Assembly: GCA_023299965.1 (NCBI GenBank)
Contig: JALZVN010000073.1
Location: forward strand, 1 to 13,311
Reading direction: 5' to 3'
Length of the DNA stretch: 13,311 nucleotides
From: Saprospiraceae bacterium
GTDB lineage: Bacteria > Bacteroidota > Bacteroidia > Chitinophagales > Saprospiraceae
The notes beneath the pieces are model-generated. The model ran no database searches and had not been told where the DNA came from. It saw nothing but the letters and a program-made list of their open reading frames with translations. Shown one piece after another: positions 5,890 through 13,311 of this stretch. Position 1 is the stretch's first letter. Every line of letters begins with the position of its first letter. The position numbers were made by a program, and so were the translations under genes.

Positions 5890-6666
5890 ATGGAATTAAT
5901 CAATTTTTCAATTGAAGGTGCAGTAGCTACTATTCAATTCAATAGACCAAAAGTATATAATAGTTTCAATAGGCCAATGTCTCTGGAAGTCCAGAAGGCT
6001 TTGGATGCTTGTGAAGCGAATAAAGAAGTAAGATGTATATGTATTACAGGTTCAGGAAAAGCATTTAGTGCAGGTCAAGATTTGCAAGAAATTCTAGATC
6101 CAGATGGACCAGAATTGTCGGTTATCCTACAAGAGCATTTCAATCCTATCATCGAGAGAATTATAAAAATAGAAAAGCCCATCGTTGCAGCGATCAATGG
6201 TGTCGCAGCAGGCGCAGGAGCAAATATCGCATTGGCTTGTGATATTACTATCGCAAAATTTTCGGCTACATTCATTCAGGCATTTTCCAAAATCGGTTTG
6301 ATCCCTGACAGTGGTGGGACTTACTATCTTCCACGTATCATCGGTCGAAGCAAGGCGTCCGCTTTAATGATGTTGGGGGACAAAGTAACTGCAGAAGATG
6401 CGGAAGCCATGGGGATGATCTATAAAGTAGTCAATGATGAATTGTTTGATGAAGAAATAGCTAAGACGTGCAAAAAATTAGCTAACATGCCAACGCTTGG
6501 TTTAGGACTTACAAAAAGGGCACTACATCAAAGTTTCAAAAATGATATCCACCAACAGTTGGTTTTAGAAGATAAATTGCAATCAATAGCGGGACACTCA
6601 GATGACTATGACGAAGGGGTGCGCGCATTTGTAGAAAAAAGAAAGCCTGTCTTTAAAGGTCACTAA
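5890..6666 (+). CDS. paaG: 1,2-epoxyphenylacetyl-CoA isomerase PaaG
   Basis: PaaG is a crotonase-fold enzyme that converts the 1,2-epoxide made by the epoxidase into the seven-membered oxepin-CoA and also acts as a double-bond isomerase later in the pathway. The 258-residue product is of normal length (about 262). The oxyanion-hole segments are GKAFSAGQDL (56-65) and AINGVAAGAGANIALACDI (101-119). The diagnostic active-site stretch AFSKIGLIPDSGGTYYLPR (131-149) places the catalytic aspartate of this subfamily at D140. The end, SDDYDEGVRAFVEKRKPVF, is typical of PaaG and PaaF-type crotonases. The LIPDSGG block argues for PaaG rather than the hydratase PaaF, which carries glutamates there. It has its own promoter box, and paaH follows after 11 bases. 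Confidence 0.9.
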   Translation: MELINFSIEGAVATIQFNRPKVYNSFNRPMSLEVQKALDACEANKEVRCICITGSGKAFSAGQDLQEILDPDGPELSVILQEHFNPIIERIIKIEKPIVAAINGVAAGAGANIALACDITIAKFSATFIQAFSKIGLIPDSGGTYYLPRIIGRSKASALMMLGDKVTAEDAEAMGMIYKVVNDELFDEEIAKTCKKLANMPTLGLGLTKRALHQSFKNDIHQQLVLEDKLQSIAGHSDDYDEGVRAFVEKRKPVFKGH

Positions 6667-6677
6667 GAAAAATAAAT

Positions 6678-7835
6678 ATGAAAGTAGGAATTATAGGAAG
6701 TGGATCGATGGGATCTGGAATTGCGCAAGTAGCTGCAACTGCTGGACACGAGGTGTATCTGTGTGATACAAACCCTGAGGCTTTACAAAAAGCAAAAGAT
6801 AAGTTGTTAAAAATTCTTAACCGTTTGGTGGAGAAAGGTAGGATGGATGACCCAACCGCGAAAGCTATTTTTGGGCGAATTTATTTCATGAATGATTTTA
6901 AGAATTTTGGAGATACAGGTTTAGTGATTGAAGCCATCATCGAAAATCTTGAAATCAAGCAATCGGTTTTCACAAAGTTAGAAGAAATCGTTTCGGAAGA
7001 TTGCATTCTAGCATCAAACACGTCTTCCTTGTCAATTGCGAGTATCGCAGGTGCGTGCAAGCATCCAGATAGGGTAGTAGGGATACACTTTTTCAACCCT
7101 GCTCCTTTGATGAAGTTGGTAGAGATTATACCTGCTATCCAAACCAGCCAAGAAGTTTTAAAGAAGAGTCGAGATACGATTGACTCTTGGGGCAAGTTAA
7201 CGGTTCTGGCAAAAGACACACCTGGATTTATAGTAAATCGAGTAGCGAGACCTTTCTACGGCGAAGCTTTAAGGATTTATGAAGAGGGGGTAGCCAATGT
7301 AGCTACGATTGATTGGGCCATGACAGATATCGCAGGATTTAGAATGGGACCATTTACATTAATGGATTATATTGGAAATGATGTAAATTATGTCGTGACA
7401 GAAACGGTGTTTAGGTCGTTCTATTATGATCCTCGATATAGACCTTCATTCACTCAGCAGCGCTTATCACAGGCCGGATATCATGGTAGAAAGACAGGTA
7501 GAGGATACTATGATTATAGCGAAGGAGCAGAAAATCCTGGTGCTATAAAAGATGAAAGAACTGGCGAAGCCATTGCAGACAGAATTGTTTCGATGTTGAT
7601 CAATGAAGCAGCAGATGCTTTGTTTTTGAAAATTGCAACAAAAAAGGATATTGATTTAGCAATGACTAAAGGGGTAAACTACCCTAAAGGATTGTTGCAG
7701 TGGGCAGACGAGATAGGGATACGAGAATGTGTAGCGCGTCTTGACGATTTATATGATTTGTATAGAGAAGATAGATATAGATGTAGTCCATTACTTAGAA
7801 AAATGGCAAAAATGAAAGAAACTTTTTATAAATGA
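6678..7835 (+). CDS. paaH: 3-hydroxyacyl-CoA dehydrogenase PaaH
   Basis: PaaH oxidises a 3-hydroxyacyl-CoA with NAD+, in the phenylacetate pathway 3-hydroxyadipyl-CoA to 3-oxoadipyl-CoA. The 385-residue product has an N-terminal Rossmann domain with GSGSMGSG (7-14) and D30 at the end of the second strand, which favours NAD+. SNTSSLSI (113-120) and GIHFFNPAPLMKLVE (135-149) supply the catalytic pair H137 and E149, 12 residues apart as in the family, and VNR at 186-188 supplies the conserved asparagine. Two 3HCDH helical domains follow (about 183-280 and 297-385), the second containing GVNYPKGLLQWADEIG (332-347). The protein is shorter than the E. coli form of about 475 residues, but both C-terminal domains are present. 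FadB-like use in general beta-oxidation cannot be excluded; the neighbours favour PaaH. Its TGA overlaps the next start (ATGA). Confidence 0.88.
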   Translation: MKVGIIGSGSMGSGIAQVAATAGHEVYLCDTNPEALQKAKDKLLKILNRLVEKGRMDDPTAKAIFGRIYFMNDFKNFGDTGLVIEAIIENLEIKQSVFTKLEEIVSEDCILASNTSSLSIASIAGACKHPDRVVGIHFFNPAPLMKLVEIIPAIQTSQEVLKKSRDTIDSWGKLTVLAKDTPGFIVNRVARPFYGEALRIYEEGVANVATIDWAMTDIAGFRMGPFTLMDYIGNDVNYVVTETVFRSFYYDPRYRPSFTQQRLSQAGYHGRKTGRGYYDYSEGAENPGAIKDERTGEAIADRIVSMLINEAADALFLKIATKKDIDLAMTKGVNYPKGLLQWADEIGIRECVARLDDLYDLYREDRYRCSPLLRKMAKMKETFYK

Positions 7836-9127
7836 AAAAGCAGCTCTATTTAATAATAAGTCTATTGCTGCTTGGATACTTTCATGTTCAAGCACAAACA
7901 ATTACCCAGTTAGCAAATATGCCAGAACCTGTATCTAATCAGGCAATTGCGTATGCTGAAGCAAATGAGAAAGGATATGTTTATAGTTTTTCGGGAATCG
8001 ACGAGACAAAACTGTTTAGTGGTATTCATAAGAGGGCGTTTAAATACGATATAGAGAATGATACTTGGCAAACTATTGACCCTTTGCCAACGGGTAATGG
8101 GAGAATAGCTGCCGGAGCAAGTCTAGTAAAAGACAAGATTTATATAATAGGTGGCTATGAAGTTTTTGAAGATGGAGGTGAAATTTCTGTAGATCTGGTA
8201 CACGTTTTTGATCCAGTCACAGACACTTATCTGCCAGATGCACCACCTATACCCGTACCAATAGACGATCATATACAGGCGGTTTGGAGAGACAGTTTGA
8301 TATATGTGGTGACGGGCTGGAGCGATGTGACCAATGTTCCGGATGTTCAAATTTTTGATCCCAGTAGAAATGCTTGGCAAGTAGGGACGTCAGTTCCGAA
8401 TACTAACACTTATAAAGTGTTTGGTTCTTCTGGATCTATTGTTGGAGATACAATCTATTATTCAGGAGGTGTTCGAATCATAGGAGGCTCGTTTGCTTCC
8501 TCTAATGTCATTCGTAAAGGCGTTATTAATTCAGATAATCCAACGGAAATTACTTGGTCGCATAAAACCAATTTTAGTGCTTTAGGCTATCGGATGGGAG
8601 CTGCCGTTTGGAATAATACTCGCCCCATATGGTTAGGTGGTTCAGCGGATGCTTACAATTTTGATGGGGTAAGCTTTATTTTTGGTACCGGAGTCGAGCC
8701 ATACCAAAGAATTTTGGAGCTCACTCCAGAGACAAATGATCTGGAGGTGACAAGTTTAGATTTGCCTATAATGGATATTCGAGAGATCGCTCAAGTAGAC
8801 CCTTCTACTGTGATTGTATGTGGAGGGATGGCTCCAGGTCAAAATGTAACAAATAGTACCTATAGCGTAGATATTGGTTTGGTGAGTACAGCGGAAATTT
8901 ATTCCCCTAAGGACCTTACACTTTATCCACAACCTAGTAGTGATCGTTTATTTATAGAAGATGTTTTGGAAGGACAATATCAAGTGTATGATAAATTAGG
9001 AAGAGTACTAAAAGAAGGCGATTACACATCCGATGGTATTTTTATACGTGATCTTTTACCGGGTGTGTATACCTTATTACTAGATGTAAATGACCAAAGT
9101 ATTCTTAAAGCATTTATCAAGCAATAA
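7832..9127 (+). CDS. Secreted kelch-repeat protein with T9SS sorting domain
   Basis: Function unknown. The 431-residue product has a classical signal peptide (about 1-21, positively charged KK then LYLIISLLLLGYF, cleavage near VQA-Q). A beta-propeller region follows with kelch-like strands ending in GG or similar: KIYIIGGYE (102-110), LIYVVTGW (156-163), TIYYSGGVR (207-215), PIWLGGSA (265-272) and TVIVCGGMA (326-334). Residues 362-431 look like a type A T9SS C-terminal sorting domain: LTLYPQPSSDRLFIE, then a YDKLGRVL strand, LPGVYTLLL, and the basic end KAFIKQ. The protein should therefore be exported and placed on the surface or released. The ATG overlaps the paaH TGA by 4 bp, so translation is probably coupled, although no link to phenylacetate is obvious. 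It ends 9 bp from the convergent response regulator. Confidence 0.85.
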   Translation: MKKQLYLIISLLLLGYFHVQAQTITQLANMPEPVSNQAIAYAEANEKGYVYSFSGIDETKLFSGIHKRAFKYDIENDTWQTIDPLPTGNGRIAAGASLVKDKIYIIGGYEVFEDGGEISVDLVHVFDPVTDTYLPDAPPIPVPIDDHIQAVWRDSLIYVVTGWSDVTNVPDVQIFDPSRNAWQVGTSVPNTNTYKVFGSSGSIVGDTIYYSGGVRIIGGSFASSNVIRKGVINSDNPTEITWSHKTNFSALGYRMGAAVWNNTRPIWLGGSADAYNFDGVSFIFGTGVEPYQRILELTPETNDLEVTSLDLPIMDIREIAQVDPSTVIVCGGMAPGQNVTNSTYSVDIGLVSTAEIYSPKDLTLYPQPSSDRLFIEDVLEGQYQVYDKLGRVLKEGDYTSDGIFIRDLLPGVYTLLLDVNDQSILKAFIKQ

Positions 9128-9136
9128 ACAATAAAT

Positions 9137-9889
9137 CTATTTTGGCAAATAGTTGATTACTTGCCTTATTCTATCTTTATAGACCTTGCCTACTTCTAGT
9201 GTGATGTCGTTGTATAAAGTGATACTAGCTTCTTTCCCTTTTGTGTATCTCTTCAAATGCATAAAGTTGACTACGTAGGATTTTTGAATCCTGATAAATG
9301 TAGTTCGAGTCAAAACCTCTTGAATGGATTTAAGACTTATATTAGCTATGAGTGAATTATTGTCATTGAGATAAATCATTACCTGTCTCCCTTTTGCTTC
9401 AAAATATAGAATTTCCTCTAGATTTAATTTTAATATTCCTCCCACAGAAGGTAGGGTAAGTATTTGAGATTTTAGGTTTAAATTTGTGGCCTTATTATCC
9501 TTGACATCAAAATCAAACTGCTCTTTTTTGAATATCTCTCTTATATTTTCGACTGCTTTATTGAGATCGTCAATATCGATTGGTTTCAGTAAATACCCAG
9601 AGGCCCCCTTAGTAAAGGCTTGTTGTGCATATTCTTCATAGGCAGTAGTGAAAATGATTTTAAATTGTAATTCATCAAAATACTCTACTAAACTAAAACC
9701 AGAATAATTGGGCATTTGGACATCTAAAAAAACAAGGTCCGGATTGGTTTTGTTGATGGCTTTGACCGCAGATAGGACATCGTTTGCCATTGCGACTACT
9801 TCTACATCGGTAGCATAACTTTGTACTAGACTTTGTAATGTTCTTCTAGCAGTAGGTTCATCATCCACTATAACAGCTCTAAGCTTCAT
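9137..9889 (-). CDS. LytTR-family response regulator
   Basis: This 250-residue protein is a DNA-binding response regulator of the LytR/AgrA type, the cytoplasmic partner of the sensor encoded upstream. The receiver domain (about 1-120) has VDDE at 8-11, the phosphoacceptor D56 in FLDVQMPNYSG, the TTAYEEYA switch region (81-88) and the conserved lysine in LLKPID (about 100-105). The C-terminal LytTR domain (about 145-245) has EEILYFEAKGRQVMIYL, TTFIRIQKSYVVNF and the usual basic, beta-rich pattern. Its ATG follows the sensor stop directly with no bases between, so the two are almost certainly translated together. No canonical LytTR repeat target was found in the intergenic DNA of this window, so the regulon is unknown. 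Confidence 0.95.
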   Translation of the reverse strand: MKLRAVIVDDEPTARRTLQSLVQSYATDVEVVAMANDVLSAVKAINKTNPDLVFLDVQMPNYSGFSLVEYFDELQFKIIFTTAYEEYAQQAFTKGASGYLLKPIDIDDLNKAVENIREIFKKEQFDFDVKDNKATNLNLKSQILTLPSVGGILKLNLEEILYFEAKGRQVMIYLNDNNSLIANISLKSIQEVLTRTTFIRIQKSYVVNFMHLKRYTKGKEASITLYNDITLEVGKVYKDRIRQVINYLPK

Positions 9890-12757
9890 TTACGAAAATT
9901 TGATAGATTGTAAGAAAATTTCAACCTTGGTTCCAGTGGCTTTGTTATCAGAGTCGTAAATATCCTTGAAGGTAACCTTATTTTCTTTTTGATGGTACTT
10001 ATTCAATAATTCTATTCTCTTTTGATTGATTTTGGTAGCTTTAGAATCATAGTTGTTATTACTTAGCATTTTTATTTTATTTGATTTTATTCTTCCCACA
10101 CCATTGTCTTCGATTTCTACAACTATTCCAGATTTATACTTTCTGACTCTTAAAACCAGTTTCTTGTCGCCTTCAGCATGTTTAAGCCCATGATTTATAG
10201 CATTCTCAATAAAGGGCTGTAAAAGCATGGTAGGAATTAAGTACTTCTCCGGTTCTAAATTCTCAGATAGTTCTATATTGTAATTAATCTCATTGTCAAA
10301 ACGCATAGATTCAATAGACATATATACCTCCAATGCATCTAGCTCTTGCTTCAGATTTGTAAATTCCTTTTCAGAAGCATTCAGGATGTAGCGCATCATT
10401 TTGCTAAAGTTAGAAATATATTTGTTGGCCGCAATTTTGTCATCACGTAGGATATAATCCTGAACAGAATTCAAGGAATTAAAAATAAAATGAGGATTCA
10501 TTTGAGTCCTTAAAGCTGTCATTTGAGATATCTTAAAATTTCGACTTTGCTCTATTGTTCGAGAGAAAAACATAAAGATCAGTAGGAGTAATAAAAAGCT
10601 CATTAAAGCAAGGAGGATGTTGAAAATAAGCATCTCACTTATTTTTTTTGGGATTATAAAGTCTACTTTTTTCAGATCCGACCACCTTGAATTTAGGCTT
10701 TTAGCTTTCAGTAAAAAGGTATATTCTCCTGGTGGCAATAAAGGGTATTGTGCAATTGATTTATCGGTAAAAATCCAATCAGAATCCAAACCACTTAGCA
10801 TATACTTGAATTGAATCGATCTAGGCTTGTTAAACAAGATACCACTAAAATCAAATTTGATATTACGTTGATCACTATCCAAATGATAGTTGCTAAGTAC
10901 TGAGGTATCCCTTTCATTGATTTTTACAGAATTGATTTTTATGATGGGGACTTCTTTGTCGAATTCAATATTCCTGTCTATAACGGATATGCCTTTTGTC
11001 GTTGCAGCATATATTTGATCTTCATGAATGAATAAAGAATTTATTTGTTCTGACGATAGACCATCTCCCTTGTCCAGAACCTTTATATTATAATTTTGAT
11101 TGATTTTTTTGACCAGACATAATCCATTATTAGTGGCAACCCACATTTTTTCTTTGTCTTGTACTATATCTCGTATATGGTTTGATGGAAGATTATCAAG
11201 ATGATATAATAAAGTATCTGATTGCATAATATATACGCCACTACCATGTGTGCCAATCCATATGTTGCCGCTATAATCTTTAGATATACTTCTAACATCT
11301 ACTTGAATAGTGGATGGTAAAATTTGTTCTGCAGATCCATTTATGTGTGACTTAAATAATCCATTTACCGTGCCTATATAGGCTGCTTCATCAGATATTG
11401 GGAGAGAACAATAAGATCTTATGTTAGGAGCAATGCCGGTAAAATTTCCCCCATCAATAGAAGAAATGTAGTTGTTTTGTCCACCATTGGTCCAGATAAT
11501 TTTTTTGTTAGGAGATATGGATGCAGACTTATAAAAGCCAAGCTCTTGAATAGTGGTAAAAGCCATGGTGTTTAAGTTTAAAATATTTAACTCCTTATTA
11601 GATGTAATCAAAACCCTATTTTCATCAATTATTTCCAAGCCATAAATAGAGGCAGATTTCTTCTCAATATTATGACGTAGAATTTCAATATTCTCATTAT
11701 TGAGTACGACTACTTCTCCCTTGCTCGTACCATAGACAAGGTGGTCCAATAGATGAACCATCCTTGTGATATTATTTGACTTTTCGTCAATAATTTTTTC
11801 AATGTTCGTTTCATGGAGTTTTATCAAGCCTTGATCGGTTGTTGTAAGCCAAATATTATCTTGATTGTCCAGGGTTACAAATCCACTGTTTGCTCCTTTA
11901 AAATATCCTTCAATGCTACTTTTACTAGAGTCGGGAGAAGATATTTTATAAAATCCTGACTGGCTTGCGATCCAGAGACTTTCGTGATTATCTTTAGTTA
12001 GATTTTGAATACCTTGATTAAAGTAAGGCTGAAATTTTTTTAAAAAAGGACGAATATTTTTTGAAACAACATCATATTCAAAAAGCTCATCATCGTATTC
12101 GAATATTTGATTTCCGTTCTTCATCACCACTCTCTTGGCGTAAAACTTATTGATATTGAAGTTTTTGAAAGTCAATTCCTGCCCCTCAATTGAAAGAAAA
12201 ATACCTTGACCTGTTAGTGCAATTTTTGTTGATTCGAATAAATATCCAGGGGATTGGAGTAGGTTTAATTGTTGCTCGTAAGAATTGTAAGAATACTTCA
12301 ACTCCAAGGTCTCCACGTCAAAACCACATGCTAAAGGATTGTGCAAGTCATTCAGCCAAATATACCCATTTTGATCATCGGCTATACTAACGATGCGATA
12401 CGATGCTTCAATGAATGGATAGTCAAGTTGCTCAAGTTTGCCATTTTTAATGTAAAACACTTCACCAGATAGCTCTACCATCCAAATTCTGTCCCAGCTA
12501 TCTTTGAAGATTTGAATTATTTCCTTGTTCTCCAATTCTGGATACGAACAGGGCTGAAAATTTTGCCCATCAAAACTTACTACACCGGCCTCGGTAGCTA
12601 TCCACAAGAATCCTTCAGGATCCTGGATGGCATTATAGCAATAATCACTAGGTAGCCCGTCTTCTTTGTAGAATTGAGTAGTGATATATTCCTGCGATTG
12701 ACCTATTTGAATAAGCAAAAATGAGAATAAGATTATATGCAAGAATGTCCTTTTCAC
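9890..12757 (-). CDS. Sensor kinase: Reg_prop propeller, Y_Y_Y, LytS-like kinase
   Basis: A 955-residue membrane sensor. A signal peptide or anchor (1-21, TFLHIILFSFLLIQIG) precedes a long extracytoplasmic region of two-component regulator propeller repeats, seen as NIWIGTHGSGVY (498-509), KMWVATNNGL (537-546), LWIATEAGVV (51-60) and similar blades. A Y_Y_Y domain follows (about 625-702; FKYML..LDSDWIFTD, LPPGEYTFLLKA), then one membrane span (about 709-733). The cytoplasmic part is a LytS-type kinase with H756 in QMNPHFIFNSLNSV and an ATPase with PFIENAINHG (848-857) and DNGVG (884-888). The glycine-rich segment after DNGVG is divergent, KATKINQKRIELL where family members usually have GxGLxNxxxRL. 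The start is GTG at 12755-12757, since an in-frame TAA lies 6 bases upstream and the signal peptide begins right after it. The sensed ligand is unknown. Confidence 0.93.
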   Translation of the reverse strand: MKRTFLHIILFSFLLIQIGQSQEYITTQFYKEDGLPSDYCYNAIQDPEGFLWIATEAGVVSFDGQNFQPCSYPELENKEIIQIFKDSWDRIWMVELSGEVFYIKNGKLEQLDYPFIEASYRIVSIADDQNGYIWLNDLHNPLACGFDVETLELKYSYNSYEQQLNLLQSPGYLFESTKIALTGQGIFLSIEGQELTFKNFNINKFYAKRVVMKNGNQIFEYDDELFEYDVVSKNIRPFLKKFQPYFNQGIQNLTKDNHESLWIASQSGFYKISSPDSSKSSIEGYFKGANSGFVTLDNQDNIWLTTTDQGLIKLHETNIEKIIDEKSNNITRMVHLLDHLVYGTSKGEVVVLNNENIEILRHNIEKKSASIYGLEIIDENRVLITSNKELNILNLNTMAFTTIQELGFYKSASISPNKKIIWTNGGQNNYISSIDGGNFTGIAPNIRSYCSLPISDEAAYIGTVNGLFKSHINGSAEQILPSTIQVDVRSISKDYSGNIWIGTHGSGVYIMQSDTLLYHLDNLPSNHIRDIVQDKEKMWVATNNGLCLVKKINQNYNIKVLDKGDGLSSEQINSLFIHEDQIYAATTKGISVIDRNIEFDKEVPIIKINSVKINERDTSVLSNYHLDSDQRNIKFDFSGILFNKPRSIQFKYMLSGLDSDWIFTDKSIAQYPLLPPGEYTFLLKAKSLNSRWSDLKKVDFIIPKKISEMLIFNILLALMSFLLLLLIFMFFSRTIEQSRNFKISQMTALRTQMNPHFIFNSLNSVQDYILRDDKIAANKYISNFSKMMRYILNASEKEFTNLKQELDALEVYMSIESMRFDNEINYNIELSENLEPEKYLIPTMLLQPFIENAINHGLKHAEGDKKLVLRVRKYKSGIVVEIEDNGVGRIKSNKIKMLSNNNYDSKATKINQKRIELLNKYHQKENKVTFKDIYDSDNKATGTKVEIFLQSIKFS

Positions 12758-12796
12758 TGTTTAAAATTACAATTTCTTGGAGTGCAATACCTGTTC

Positions 12797-12829
12797 AGAG
12801 TTAATTTATCCTTAAAAAACTTTAACTCT
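12797..12829. repeat. Inverted repeat in the sensor kinase leader
   Basis: AGAGTTAA (12797-12804) pairs perfectly with TTAACTCT (12822-12829) across a 17-base spacer. It lies 40-72 bases upstream of the sensor GTG, between the presumed promoter and the start. It could be an operator half-site pair or an mRNA hairpin; the role is not known. Confidence 0.4.
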
Positions 12830-12881
12830 AAGGTTGTCAGGCTATTATAAAAATATATTTTTTCAAATAAAATGCTATTAT

Positions 12882-12896
12882 CTAGTTCAAAACTAG
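12882..12896 (-). promoter_or_regulatory. Sensor promoter -7 box within an inverted repeat
   Basis: On the minus strand TAGTTTTG (12895-12888) matches TAnnTTTG. It lies within CTAGTT-CAA-AACTAG (12882-12896), a perfect 6-base inverted repeat with a 3-base spacer. Transcription would begin near 12882, giving a leader of about 125 bases that contains the repeat at 12797-12829. A CAAA (TTTG on the minus strand) at 12909-12912 is 13 bases away, too near for an ideal -33 element. Confidence 0.4.
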
Positions 12897-12931
12897 CTTT
12901 TATTAGCGCAAATTTCCGTATTTTTACAGCT

Positions 12932-13311
12932 ATGAGTGAGGATAAAAAATCTGCAAAAAACACAAATTATGGTGCCAATAATATTCAGGCACTAGAAGGT
13001 CTTGAAGCGGTTAGAAAACGACCAGGGATGTACATTGGTAGTACAGATACCAAAGGGTTACATCATCTTGTTTGGGAGGTAGTAGATAATTCTATTGATG
13101 AGCATTTAGCGGGACATTGTTCTGAAATAACGGTAAAAATCCTGAAGGATAATTCCATCGCCGTTACCGATGATGGTAGAGGTATTCCTGTTGGGATGCA
13201 TGAAAAACTGCAGAAGTCCGCACTAGAGGTAGTTATGACAGTACTTCATGCTGGTGGTAAGTTTGATAAAGACACCTACAAGGTATCTGGTGGACTTCAC
13301 GGGGTAGGGGT
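12932..13311 (+). CDS. gyrB: DNA gyrase subunit B, 5' part
   Basis: GyrB is the ATPase subunit of DNA gyrase, which introduces negative supercoils. The first 126 codons are visible and the rest lies beyond the window. After a short polar lead (MSEDKKSAKNTNYGANN) come IQALEGLEAVRKRPGMYIGS (18-37), GLHHLVWEVVDNSIDEHLAG with the catalytic-site glutamate and the ATP-binding asparagine, VTDDGRGIPVGMHEK, SALEVVMTVLHAGGKFDK and VSGGLHGVG. The ALEVVMTVLHAGGKFD block and the HHLVWEVVDNS spacing fit GyrB rather than ParE. The ATG at 12932 is the first in frame before the conserved core. It is divergent from the sensor kinase gene with 174 bp between them. Confidence 0.95.
   Translation, partial: MSEDKKSAKNTNYGANNIQALEGLEAVRKRPGMYIGSTDTKGLHHLVWEVVDNSIDEHLAGHCSEITVKILKDNSIAVTDDGRGIPVGMHEKLQKSALEVVMTVLHAGGKFDKDTYKVSGGLHGVG

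Noticed and set aside
9137..9152. CTATTT/AAATAG stem as a bidirectional terminator between the kelch gene and the response regulator
   Set aside because: It is only a 6-bp A-T stem lying inside the last codons of the response regulator with no proper T-run.
12919..12926. TATTTTTA as the gyrB -7 promoter box
   Set aside because: The last consensus base is wrong and it lies six bases from the ATG, leaving essentially no leader, so it was not listed as a feature.
12754..12963. 69-codon minus-strand frame between the sensor and gyrB
   Set aside because: It crosses the promoter region and the gyrB start, and its composition (K, F, L-rich) is that of AT-rich noncoding DNA.
1..13311. CRISPR array, tRNA or rRNA genes, insertion sequence with intact transposase
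   Set aside because: No spaced direct repeats, cloverleaf-like segments, rRNA blocks or DDE transposase patterns were seen by eye on either strand.

Overview
The window looks like chromosomal DNA of a member of the Bacteroidota. Four things suggest this: a T9SS-type C-terminal sorting domain on a secreted protein, a LytS-like sensor with a Reg_prop/Y_Y_Y ectodomain paired with a LytTR regulator, TAnnTTTG-type -7 promoter boxes, and A-rich rather than Shine-Dalgarno start regions. The AT-rich composition fits. The genus cannot be named; a marine Saprospira- or Cytophaga-like lineage is only a guess.

Layout. 1-884 is a decayed stretch. It holds the tail of an unidentified membrane protein frame, a stop-interrupted C-terminal remnant of a DUF1501 protein, and a short patch of unusually high GC. 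885-2937 (minus) is a two-gene unit: a NodU/TobZ-type carbamoyltransferase followed after one base by a 62-residue membrane protein. A 384-bp divergent intergenic region (2938-3321) carries a perfect 20-bp palindrome beside a promoter box facing the next operon. 3322-7835 (plus) is a phenylacetic acid degradation cluster, paaA-paaB-paaC-paaD, then a hairpin and a new promoter box, then paaG-paaH. A secreted kelch/T9SS protein (7832-9127) overlaps the end of paaH by 4 bp. 9137-12757 (minus) is a two-component pair, sensor then response regulator with no bases between them, and the sensor starts at GTG. 12932-13311 (plus) is the 5' part of gyrB, cut by the window end.

How the genes work together. 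PaaA, PaaB and PaaC form the oxygenase that epoxidises the ring of phenylacetyl-CoA, and PaaD supports maturation of the iron-sulfur reductase component. PaaG isomerises the epoxide to oxepin-CoA, and PaaH oxidises a 3-hydroxyacyl-CoA later in the pathway. The reductase PaaE, the ligase PaaK, the ring-opening PaaZ, the hydratase PaaF and the thiolase PaaJ are not in this window, so the pathway must be completed from elsewhere if it works. The palindrome is a good candidate operator for a TetR-type repressor of this operon, but no regulator gene is present here.

No wholly new system is evident. The best leads are the palindromic operator, the translational coupling of a secreted kelch protein to a cytoplasmic catabolic gene, the paaABCD unit without paaE, the small membrane protein paired with the carbamoyltransferase, and the GC-rich patch at about 721-860.
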